Source of the DNA: Bacteroidales bacterium
Lineage (GTDB): Bacteria; Bacteroidota; Bacteroidia; Bacteroidales; UBA932
Assembly (NCBI GenBank): GCA_021443605.1
Contig: JABUTQ010000129.1
Span: 1-5,506, forward strand
Reading direction: 5' to 3'
Length of the DNA: 5,506 bases
Part shown: positions 1-5,506 of the stretch, piece by piece
Numbering within the stretch: the first letter of the stretch is position 1
Layout: every line of letters begins with the position of its first letter
The notes under the pieces: generated by a model
Told to the model about the DNA's origin: nothing
Database searches by the model: none
The model's input: only the letters and a program-made list of their open reading frames with translations
Program-made: the position numbers and the translations under genes

Positions 1-32
1 AATAAAAGTGCCTTGAATCTCTCGCTGTCCAT
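1..32 (-). CDS. N-terminal fragment of a downstream gene, possibly an ECF sigma factor
   Basis: An ATG on the minus strand at 32-30 opens a frame reading MDSERFKALL before the window ends, so only ten codons are visible. It starts 8 bases after the stop of the DUF4252-like gene, and a purine-rich stretch (AGAAAG, minus strand, 40-35) sits just before the ATG, which fits co-transcription as a second cistron. The residues are polar and charged with no signal peptide, so the product is probably cytoplasmic. The pattern MD-x-x-x-FK-x-L resembles the N-terminus of many Bacteroidales ECF sigma factors, and DUF4252 genes are, from memory, often found beside ECF sigma genes. Ten residues cannot establish a family, so the sigma factor idea is only inference. 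The spacing and start codon are the real evidence for a gene. Confidence 0.45.
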   Translation of the reverse strand, partial: MDSERFKALL

Positions 33-40
33 CACTTTCT

Positions 41-538
41 TTACTTGCCGGACATCTCCATCAATTGCTGCATAAACCGAATCGGGATTGAGCCCCTGAT
101 TCTTATTATGGATGGATCTTCCCCATAATTGATTAACACAAAGTCTTTTATCGTTTCTTTGTTTTTCCTGATGAAAATACGGCAATCTTCATCCCCTTCT
201 CCCATTTCCATAAGCAAATCGTATCCAAGTAGGGACGTCCTCTGAACTTCGGCCGAAAATTTTCTGCGGTCCTCATCGTTGCAGTCGGACAAGTCGAGAA
301 CCTGTATCCTGCGAACCATACGCATCACGTCAAGAGCTTCCTTCCCCTCTTTGCTGAAAAGTGCGAACGATTTTGCAAATGCCATAGTTGTGGGGCCGAG
401 TTTTATCATCTGTGCCTCTTCACACCCGGAAAACTTAGAGTAAAGCCTGTCTATTGACGTGAGTGACTGGCTCTTAGCCTCGAAACATACTGCATTGAGA
501 AACAGACAGCAGCAGAGAATGAAGATATATTTTTTCAT
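41..538 (-). CDS. Exported DUF4252-like protein of unknown function
   Basis: This gene encodes 165 residues. The N-terminus has a lysine pair followed by a hydrophobic segment (about residues 4-19, with a Cys run at 9-11) and a plausible signal peptidase I site after A21-K22-S23. No proper lipobox precedes C18 (the preceding residues are N-A-V), so a soluble periplasmic or secreted protein is more likely than a lipoprotein. The mature part has the look of DUF4252 (PF14060): an early segment around IDRLYSKFSG (29-38), a central VLDLSDC (80-86), and a C-terminal region with a charged turn (GEGDEDCR, 113-120), IKDFVLI (130-136), and a closing IIRIRGSIPIRFMQQLME (144-161). The length of about 165 residues is usual for that family as I recall it. 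No enzymatic motif is visible, and the family has no established function. The gene is divergent from the efflux operon and 147 bases from the adaptor's ATG. An ECF-like promoter lies just upstream and another gene follows closely. Assignment to DUF4252 is by recognition and needs a profile search. Confidence 0.72.
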   Translation of the reverse strand: MKKYIFILCCCLFLNAVCFEAKSQSLTSIDRLYSKFSGCEEAQMIKLGPTTMAFAKSFALFSKEGKEALDVMRMVRRIQVLDLSDCNDEDRRKFSAEVQRTSLLGYDLLMEMGEGDEDCRIFIRKNKETIKDFVLINYGEDPSIIRIRGSIPIRFMQQLMEMSGK

Positions 539-562
539 AAATTGATTCTAAATTACACTATT

Positions 563-590
563 AAGACGGAAAAATGGTTGAAATGTTACA
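563..590 (-). promoter_or_regulatory. Putative ECF-sigma-type promoter for the DUF4252-like gene
   Basis: Read on the minus strand, TGTAAC (590-585) is followed by a 16-base spacer and CGTCTT (568-563). Many ECF sigma factors recognise an AAC-containing -35 element and a CGT-containing -10 element about 16-17 bases apart, as for the Bacillus SigX, SigW and SigM group. The spacer holds a T run, and another T run lies just before TGTAAC. Transcription would begin near 558, leaving a leader of about 20 bases before the ATG at 538. There is no good TTTG/TAnnTTTG promoter in this direction. The match is to a general ECF pattern, not to a motif proven in this organism, so it remains a prediction. 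Confidence 0.45.
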
Positions 591-624
591 AAAACCGTGA
601 AAAATCAGCACATCAATCCTCAAA

Positions 625-657
625 TTTGGAACTATTTTATAAATATGTATATATTTG
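625..657 (+). promoter_or_regulatory. Bacteroides-type housekeeping promoter of the efflux operon
   Basis: TTTG at 625-628 is followed after 21 bases by TATATTTG at 650-657. This matches the Bacteroidota primary-sigma consensus of a -33 TTTG and a -7 TAnnTTTG, with every fixed base of the -7 element present. Transcription would start around 662-666, giving a leader of only about 20 bases before the ATG at 686. The leader is AT-rich and has no Shine-Dalgarno sequence, as is common in this phylum. The -7 element overlaps the first copy of an 11-bp direct repeat, so a bound regulator could block it. Confidence 0.7.
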
Positions 658-674
658 CAACTTTATGTATATAT
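644..674 (+). repeat. 11-bp direct repeat over the efflux promoter and start site, possible operator
   Basis: TATGTATATAT occurs at 644-654 and again at 664-674, exactly 20 bases start to start, close to two helical turns. TTGC follows both copies, at 655-658 and 677-680, with two extra bases in the second. The first copy overlaps the -7 element and the second covers the predicted start of transcription and the leader. This is where a repressor site would sit, but the repeat is pure low-complexity AT sequence apart from one G, so chance is a serious alternative. Confidence 0.3.
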
Positions 675-685
675 AATTGCGCATT

Positions 686-1786
686 ATGAAAAAATTATGC
701 CTGCTAATGTTGTTTGCATTGATGGTATTTTCTTGCAAACAAGCTAATTTCCAACTCCCTACTGTGGAGTACAAGACAGTCAAAGTTGAACCTATGGACA
801 TTACGGTTCACAGTACTTTCGCTGCAAAGCTTGAGGGTGTGAAAGACGTGAACGTTTTCCCGCAGACCAGTGGCTCTTTGGTAGAAATCAGAGTAGCCGG
901 TGGACAGAAAGTTAATAAGGGTGATGTGATGTTCGTAGTAGATCAGGTTCCTGCACAGGCAGCCGTAAGGGTGGCAGAGTCAGACCTCAAAGTGGCAAAG
1001 GCACAGATGGCCACCGCAAAAATCGTCCTTGAAAGCAAACAGGATTTGAGATCCAAGGATATCGTTTCCGACATCGTGGTTCGCAAGGCCCAGAACGATT
1101 ATGAGACAGCCGTTGCCAACGTCGAGCAGGCGGAAGCCCGTTTGACAAATGCTCGTCAGAGTCTTTCGTTCACCCTTGTGAAGGCCCCTTGCAATGGTGT
1201 TGTGGGGAGTGTCCCTTACAAAGTCGGTGAGATTGTAGGTCCCGATATGCCAAAACCGCTGACAATCGTAAGTGACAACAGCAAGATTTCTGCAAAAATT
1301 GCCATCAATGAGCGTATGTGGCTTTCTCTTGTTGAGGAGGGATATGGCAATATGTCCAAACTCTTGAAGGAACTGCCTGACGTTAAATTGATTACCTCTC
1401 TCGGATCATATTATTCCGAAACCGGGCGCATCACCGCCATCGATGGTATGATTGATGCCACCACCGGTACAATTTCGTTAAAGGCCGATTTCCCTAATCC
1501 CGAAGGTGCATTGAGAAGCGGTGGATCTGCAAAGGTTGAAATTCCTATTCCATATACCGACGTTCTTGTAATTCCGCAGTCAGCAACATACGAGCTTCAG
1601 GACAAGATTTTCGCATACAAGGTAGTTGACAATAAGGCCAAGGCCGTTGAGGTGAAGGTTACGTCTCTCGACGACGGTCAAAGCTATGCAGTGCTCGAAG
1701 GTCTTCAAGCCGGAGATGTGATTATTGCCGAAGGTGCCGGAAACGTTAAAGAAGGTGAAGAAGTGTCCTATCAAATGACATTGTAA
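686..1786 (+). CDS. RND efflux periplasmic adaptor lipoprotein (AcrA/MexA-type membrane fusion protein)
   Basis: This 366-residue protein links an inner membrane RND pump to the outer membrane channel. The ATG at 686 is preferred over an in-frame TTG at 677 because it gives a clean lipoprotein signal: K2-K3, a hydrophobic stretch to about residue 15, and the lipobox VFSC with the lipidated Cys at 17. Domains follow the AcrA order. The first lipoyl half is at about 52-87 (FPQTSG, 58-63; KVNKGD, 75-80). A helical coiled-coil hairpin rich in Ala, Glu and Lys runs over about 90-157. The second lipoyl half is at about 160-185 (KAPCNGVVG, 166-174). A beta-barrel spans about 195-288, with the family signature GRITAID (247-253), a TGT at 260-262, and a proline and glycine-rich turn FPNPEG (269-274). 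The membrane-proximal part opens with VLVIPQSA (293-300). The length fits the family. The stop lies 3 bases before the pump's ATG, so the two genes are almost certainly co-transcribed and translationally coupled. The AcrA class is secure; the substrate is unknown. Confidence 0.95.
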   Translation: MKKLCLLMLFALMVFSCKQANFQLPTVEYKTVKVEPMDITVHSTFAAKLEGVKDVNVFPQTSGSLVEIRVAGGQKVNKGDVMFVVDQVPAQAAVRVAESDLKVAKAQMATAKIVLESKQDLRSKDIVSDIVVRKAQNDYETAVANVEQAEARLTNARQSLSFTLVKAPCNGVVGSVPYKVGEIVGPDMPKPLTIVSDNSKISAKIAINERMWLSLVEEGYGNMSKLLKELPDVKLITSLGSYYSETGRITAIDGMIDATTGTISLKADFPNPEGALRSGGSAKVEIPIPYTDVLVIPQSATYELQDKIFAYKVVDNKAKAVEVKVTSLDDGQSYAVLEGLQAGDVIIAEGAGNVKEGEEVSYQMTL

Positions 1787-1789
1787 ACT

Positions 1790-4700
1790 ATGAAACTGAG
1801 TAAATTTGTCGATCGCCCGATACTGTCGTTTGTAATCAGCGTCTTCATTATGGTGTTGGGCATCATAAGCCTTCTCGGTTTGCCAATCGAGAAGTACCCG
1901 GACATCGCTCCACCCACAATCTCCATAAGTACAATGTATGCCGGTGCGAGTGCAGACGCCATCCAGAAATCGGTAATCATGCCGATAGAAGAGGCCGTCA
2001 ACGGTGTAGAGAACATGCAGTACATCAATTCTTCTGCATCCAACTCCGGTATGATTGAAATCAACGTGACATTCAAGCAGGGGACAGATCCGGACAAGGC
2101 AGCCGTCAACGTTCAGAACCGTTTGGCGAAGGTGGTAAGCCTTCTCCCCGCGGAAGTGACAAAAGTCGGTGTGTCCGCACAAAAGCGCCAGCCCTCAATG
2201 TTGCGCATATTCGCCATCTACAGTCCTGATGGAAAGTATGATGCGAAATTCCTTAACAACTTTGTTCACAATACGATGAGCCCCGCAATCCAGCGTATCG
2301 ACGGTGTCGGTTCAGTGGTTGTGTTCGCAAACAAGTATGGTATGCGTCTGTGGCTCGATCCCGGCAAGATGAGCACTTACGGTCTTGTTCCGTCGGATAT
2401 TGCCGCCATTCTCGGAGACCAGAACATTGAGGCTCCTCTCGGAAACCTCGCTGCCGGGACAGACCACACCTTCCAGTATGTGATGAAGTACAAAGGTCGT
2501 CGTATTTCGGAAGAGGAATTCGGAAATATCGTAATCAAGACCCTTCCCGACGGAGGTTCGCTTCGCATCAGCGATGTTGGCGAAGTGGAGCTCGGTTTGG
2601 AAAATTACACCTGGACAAGTTACGTGAAGGGAAAGCCTGCAGCCGGTGCCGCCGTATATCAGGCAGCCGGAAGTAACGCCACCCAGATCAACAACGACAT
2701 CAGCGACTATTTCAAGAACGAATTGCGTCTCCCCGCAGGTGTTGAGCTCATCGAGCTTGAAAACGGAAACGATTTCCTCTACGCATCTATGGACAACGTA
2801 AAGGAGACCTTGATACTCGCGATTATCCTTGTGGTATTGGTTGTGTTCTTCTTCCTCCAGGACTGGAGAGCCACCCTCATCCCTACAGTCAGCATCATCG
2901 TGGCGTTGATTGGTACCTTCGCATTCCTTCAGGTTGCAGGATTCACCTTGAACCTGTTGACGTTGTTCTCACTCGTGCTGGTAATCGGTACCGTGGTGGA
3001 CGACAGTATCTGCGTGGTAGAGGCGGTGCAGGAGCGTTTTGAGTTTGGTCTCAAGGACAGTTCAAAGGCAGCGAGATCCGCAATCAGCAATATATCGCGT
3101 TCACTCATCACCACAACCATCGTGTTTGCAGTGGTGTTCATCCCGGTGAGCGCAATGTCCGGAACGACAGGCATTTTCTATCGTCAGTTTGGTCTTACAA
3201 TGGCGGTTGCCGTAATTATTTCAACCCTCAACGCGATGACATTGTCTCCTGCCCTTGCGGCCCTCATTATGAAGCCTATCGATGAAGAGAAGGAGGGCAA
3301 GTTCATGCATTGGGTGCGCAAAGTCTATAATGTGAGCTACAATGCAATGTCGGATAAATACATGGGCCTGGCTAAGTTCTTCACCAGCCGCGTTTCACTC
3401 GTGGCAATATTGGTTGCGGCAGGATGTGTGCTCTTCTTTGTCCTTATGAAGAGTACTCCTTCCGGAATGGTTCCCGAAGAGGACAAGGGATCCATCTTTG
3501 TGGATATCACCTGCCCTATGGGATCCAGCCTCAGCGAGACTTCAAGAATTATGGCTGAGGTGCAGAATGCCATCGATGAAATCCCTGAAATCGGTTACAG
3601 CTATTCAGTTGCAGGTCAGGGACTTATCTCAGGTGTAGGTAGCAACTGCGGTCTTATCTTCATCCGCTTGAAGCCTTGGAGTGAGCGTACAGGAGAATAT
3701 CAGGATGTCAACAGCGTGATGAGCAAGATATATATAGCAACTGCTCATATCAAAGGTGCACAGGTGTTTGCGATGACTCCTCCTATGATTGACGGTTACG
3801 GTACAGGTAACAGTATCGAGCTTTGGGTGCAGGACCAGCAAGGTCGTGACATCAAGGAGTTCAACAAGATTACCCAGGAATATGTTACGGCTCTCGGTCA
3901 GCGTCCCGAAGTGCAGCTTGCCTACTGTTCATATAACGTCGATTATCCCCAATATCTTGTCGATGTCGATGCCGAAATGTGCCAAAGACGCGGAGTCGAT
4001 GCCTCTGAAGTTATCAACTGCATCGGCGGATATTGCGCCGGTATGTATGCATCCAACTTCAACCGATTCGCCCACATCTATAGGGTAATGGTTCAGGCCA
4101 AGCCCGAGATGACAGTTGATGAAAACAGCCTCAGCGGTCTCTATGTCAGGATGAAAAACGGAGAGATGGCTCCTGTCAGTCAGTTCATTACAATACAGAA
4201 AGTTTATGAGCCGATGGAGCTCAAGCGTTTCAACCTCTATGGAACAATCCCTGTGAACGTGATGCCCGCCGAAGGAAAATCTTCCGGTGACGTCATCAAT
4301 GCGGTTCGTGAGGTGGCAGCTCAAAAACTGCCTATTGGCTGTTCAGTCGATTTCTCAGGTATGGCCCGCGAACAGGACAAGACAAGCGGCGGCCTCGGTA
4401 TGGTGCTCGCTATCTGTATATTGTTCGTATATCTGGTTCTTGCAGCCCTTTACGAGTCTGTTCTCATCCCGTTTGCAGTGCTTTTGAGTGTCCCCGTAGG
4501 TCTTGCCGGTACTTTCGTATTCGCAAAGCTTTATGGGCTCCAGAACGATATCTATCTGCAAGTTGCGATTATTATGCTTATCGGTCTGCTTGCCAAGACG
4601 GCCATTCTGCTCACTGAGTATGCAACACAGTGCCGCAGGGCCGGAATGTCTATCCAGCAGGCCACCATATTCGCAGCCAAGATGCGTCTTAGACCTATCC

Positions 4701-5002
4701 TTATGACTGTCTTGACAATGATTTTCGGTATGCTCCCGATGATTGCCGCAACAGGTCAGGGTGCAAACGGAAACCGCACAATCGGTGCAGCAACCGTGGG
4801 TGGTATGATATTCGGTACCCTCTCACTGCTGTTGTTTGTCCCCGCACTGTACATTATGTTCCAGACACTTCAGGAGAAGCTGTTCAAACTGAAATTTGCC
4901 AAGACAGATGACGTCCTCATCAATGAGGAAGTAAACCGTCTTGTGGAGGCTGGAGAATTAACATTGCCCGAATTTAATGAAGAAGTTGAAGATGAAGAAT
5001 AA
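1790..5002 (+). CDS. AcrB/MexB-type RND multidrug efflux transporter (HAE-1 family)
   Basis: This 1070-residue inner membrane pump exports hydrophobic or amphiphilic compounds in exchange for protons and works as a trimer. The N-terminus KLSKFVDRP leads into TM1 (about 11-30), then LPIEKYPDIAPP (31-42), a hallmark of the family. The first periplasmic loop (about 31-338) includes GVGSVVVFANKYGMRLWLDP (172-191). TM2-TM6 span about 339-493. The second loop (about 555-867) has VPEEDKG (561-567), LKPWSER (627-633) and NFNRF (756-760). TM8-TM12 span about 868-1026. The proton relay is intact: D404 and D405 in VVDDS of TM4 (AcrB D407/D408), K936 in GLLAKTAI (AcrB K940), R966 in MRLRP (AcrB R971) and T973 (AcrB T978). 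All required residues are present, and no frameshift is seen. Proton-dependent drug export rather than metal export is favoured by the AcrB-like motifs and the VDD pair. The C-terminus (about 1027-1070) extends past TM12 and ends in a very acidic run. The gene is second in the operon and overlaps the next gene by 11 bases. Specific substrates are not deducible. Confidence 0.97.
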   Translation: MKLSKFVDRPILSFVISVFIMVLGIISLLGLPIEKYPDIAPPTISISTMYAGASADAIQKSVIMPIEEAVNGVENMQYINSSASNSGMIEINVTFKQGTDPDKAAVNVQNRLAKVVSLLPAEVTKVGVSAQKRQPSMLRIFAIYSPDGKYDAKFLNNFVHNTMSPAIQRIDGVGSVVVFANKYGMRLWLDPGKMSTYGLVPSDIAAILGDQNIEAPLGNLAAGTDHTFQYVMKYKGRRISEEEFGNIVIKTLPDGGSLRISDVGEVELGLENYTWTSYVKGKPAAGAAVYQAAGSNATQINNDISDYFKNELRLPAGVELIELENGNDFLYASMDNVKETLILAIILVVLVVFFFLQDWRATLIPTVSIIVALIGTFAFLQVAGFTLNLLTLFSLVLVIGTVVDDSICVVEAVQERFEFGLKDSSKAARSAISNISRSLITTTIVFAVVFIPVSAMSGTTGIFYRQFGLTMAVAVIISTLNAMTLSPALAALIMKPIDEEKEGKFMHWVRKVYNVSYNAMSDKYMGLAKFFTSRVSLVAILVAAGCVLFFVLMKSTPSGMVPEEDKGSIFVDITCPMGSSLSETSRIMAEVQNAIDEIPEIGYSYSVAGQGLISGVGSNCGLIFIRLKPWSERTGEYQDVNSVMSKIYIATAHIKGAQVFAMTPPMIDGYGTGNSIELWVQDQQGRDIKEFNKITQEYVTALGQRPEVQLAYCSYNVDYPQYLVDVDAEMCQRRGVDASEVINCIGGYCAGMYASNFNRFAHIYRVMVQAKPEMTVDENSLSGLYVRMKNGEMAPVSQFITIQKVYEPMELKRFNLYGTIPVNVMPAEGKSSGDVINAVREVAAQKLPIGCSVDFSGMAREQDKTSGGLGMVLAICILFVYLVLAALYESVLIPFAVLLSVPVGLAGTFVFAKLYGLQNDIYLQVAIIMLIGLLAKTAILLTEYATQCRRAGMSIQQATIFAAKMRLRPILMTVLTMIFGMLPMIAATGQGANGNRTIGAATVGGMIFGTLSLLLFVPALYIMFQTLQEKLFKLKFAKTDDVLINEEVNRLVEAGELTLPEFNEEVEDEE

Positions 5003-5506
5003 AATAACCCTTCTCTCCGTTGCTATTGCAGCGGTGTGCATCCTGTCATCTTGCTCGGCGCTTCAATATTCGCGTCCGGATGATTTGAAAAGCAATGGCC
5101 TATATGGGACCATGGCTCAGGAAAGTGAATCGGAAACTCTTGCAAACCTCAGCTGGAAAGAGATTTATACCGATCCCTGCCTGCAGGCCCTCATTACAGA
5201 GGCTTTGGCAAAGAATATAGATTATCGTACTCAGGAATGGGTTGTAAAACAGGCCGAAACCGGAAAGACTACCGGTCAGCTTGCCTTCCTTCCTTCGATT
5301 GGAGTATCTCCGCAAGGTGCTTATTCACCCAATACGGGATGGTCTTACCAGATTCCGGGAACCCTCACATGGGAGCTTGACATCCTCCGCAAGTCGCGTT
5401 CACTGCAGATGGCAAATGCCAATCTGAGCAGCCAGCAGGATATGTTGCAGGCAGTTCAGAGCCGTTTGGTGGCAAATGTCGCCAGTATGTATTACCAGCT
5501 CCTTGC
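4992..5506 (+). CDS. Outer membrane efflux lipoprotein (TolC/OprM/NodT type), 5' part, runs off the right edge
   Basis: An open frame from the ATG at 4992 continues to the end of the window: 171 full codons with no stop, where complete family members have about 450-500 residues. The start is supported by a classic lipoprotein signal: MKNK, a hydrophobic stretch, and the lipobox LSSC with the lipidated Cys at 21. The mature part begins with the OprM/CusC pattern: W55 and YTD (59-61), then LQALITEALAKN (64-75), the usual start of the first long helix, where family members read about W-x-x-x-F-x-D-x-x-L-x-x-LI-x-x-AL-x-x-N. LPSIG (100-104) and WELDILRKS (127-135, the counterpart of the family's DLFGR-like segment) follow, then a helix with VANVASMYYQLL (160-171). 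In the assembled pump this trimeric barrel and tunnel is the exit through the outer membrane. The ATG lies inside the end of the pump gene, in the +1 frame, with an 11-base overlap, which suggests translational coupling. The C-terminal half is outside the window, so intactness cannot be judged. Confidence 0.93.
   Translation, partial: MKNKITLLSVAIAAVCILSSCSALQYSRPDDLKSNGLYGTMAQESESETLANLSWKEIYTDPCLQALITEALAKNIDYRTQEWVVKQAETGKTTGQLAFLPSIGVSPQGAYSPNTGWSYQIPGTLTWELDILRKSRSLQMANANLSSQQDMLQAVQSRLVANVASMYYQLL

Noticed and set aside
548..555. TAATTTAG on the minus strand as a -7 element for the DUF4252-like gene.
   Set aside because: It has one mismatch to TAnnTTTG, and the nearest TTTG on that strand is 33 bases away instead of about 20.
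574..598. A short inverted repeat (ATGGTT with AACCGT) that could form a hairpin or terminator.
   Set aside because: It has six pairs including a wobble and a 13-base loop, with no T run following in a useful position, so it is too weak to call.
672..679. TATAATTG as a second -7 element for the efflux operon.
   Set aside because: It has one mismatch, no TTTG at a suitable distance, and would start transcription at or within the coding sequence.
677..685. In-frame TTG at 677 as the start of the adaptor gene.
   Set aside because: It would add only three residues before a perfect lipoprotein signal that begins at the ATG at 686, and it lies close to the predicted transcription start.
1580..2182. 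A 200-codon open frame on the minus strand across the adaptor/pump junction, and another at 1771-2109.
   Set aside because: Both lie opposite strongly conserved adaptor and RND coding sequence. Their translations are rich in His and Cys with no recognisable domain, as expected of antisense shadows.
3929..4324. Minus-strand and alternate-frame open frames inside the pump gene (for example 3929-4324, 3789-4088, 4503-4706) and at 5100-5315.
   Set aside because: They are fully contained in well-supported genes, have no start-site context, and show no family resemblance.
1..5506. Mobile element, CRISPR array, tRNA, rRNA or phage signature.
   Set aside because: I saw no transposase or integrase frame, no regularly spaced repeats and no RNA gene. 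The operon is continuous with even base composition.

Overview
The window looks like a chromosomal segment from a member of the Bacteroidales (Bacteroidota). Three things suggest this. There is a promoter of the Bacteroides type (TTTG, then TAnnTTTG) and no clear Shine-Dalgarno sequence before the main genes. A DUF4252-type secreted protein is present, a family found mostly in Bacteroidota. The efflux proteins carry Bacteroidota-style variants of the RND motifs. The genus cannot be fixed from this sequence.

Layout. Positions 1-538 are read on the minus strand. They hold a complete gene for a small exported DUF4252-like protein (41-538), followed 8 bases downstream by the first ten codons of another gene that runs off the left edge (1-32). 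Positions 539-685 are a divergent intergenic region with two promoter-like signals. One is an ECF-sigma-like pair (TGTAAC, 16 bases, CGTCTT) pointing left toward the DUF4252 gene. The other is a Bacteroides housekeeping-type promoter pointing right toward the efflux genes, overlapped by an 11-bp direct repeat. Positions 686-5506 are a tightly packed plus-strand operon: a lipoprotein membrane fusion protein (686-1786), an AcrB-type RND proton-driven pump (1790-5002), and the start of a TolC/OprM-type outer membrane lipoprotein (4992 to the right edge).

How the genes work together. The three plus-strand genes encode a complete tripartite efflux system of the AcrA-AcrB-TolC kind. The RND trimer uses the proton gradient to capture substrates from the periplasm and inner membrane, the lipid-anchored adaptor bridges the envelope, and the outer membrane channel releases the substrate. 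The substrate cannot be read from sequence. No local transcription factor gene for the pump lies in the window. The left-hand pair may be an ECF-sigma-controlled envelope operon; this is inferred from the promoter-like motif and the first residues of the truncated gene.

The efflux operon is of an ordinary kind, and I found no clearly new biological system. The points most worth a second look are the putative ECF-type promoter, the truncated gene at the left edge, and the direct repeat on the efflux promoter.
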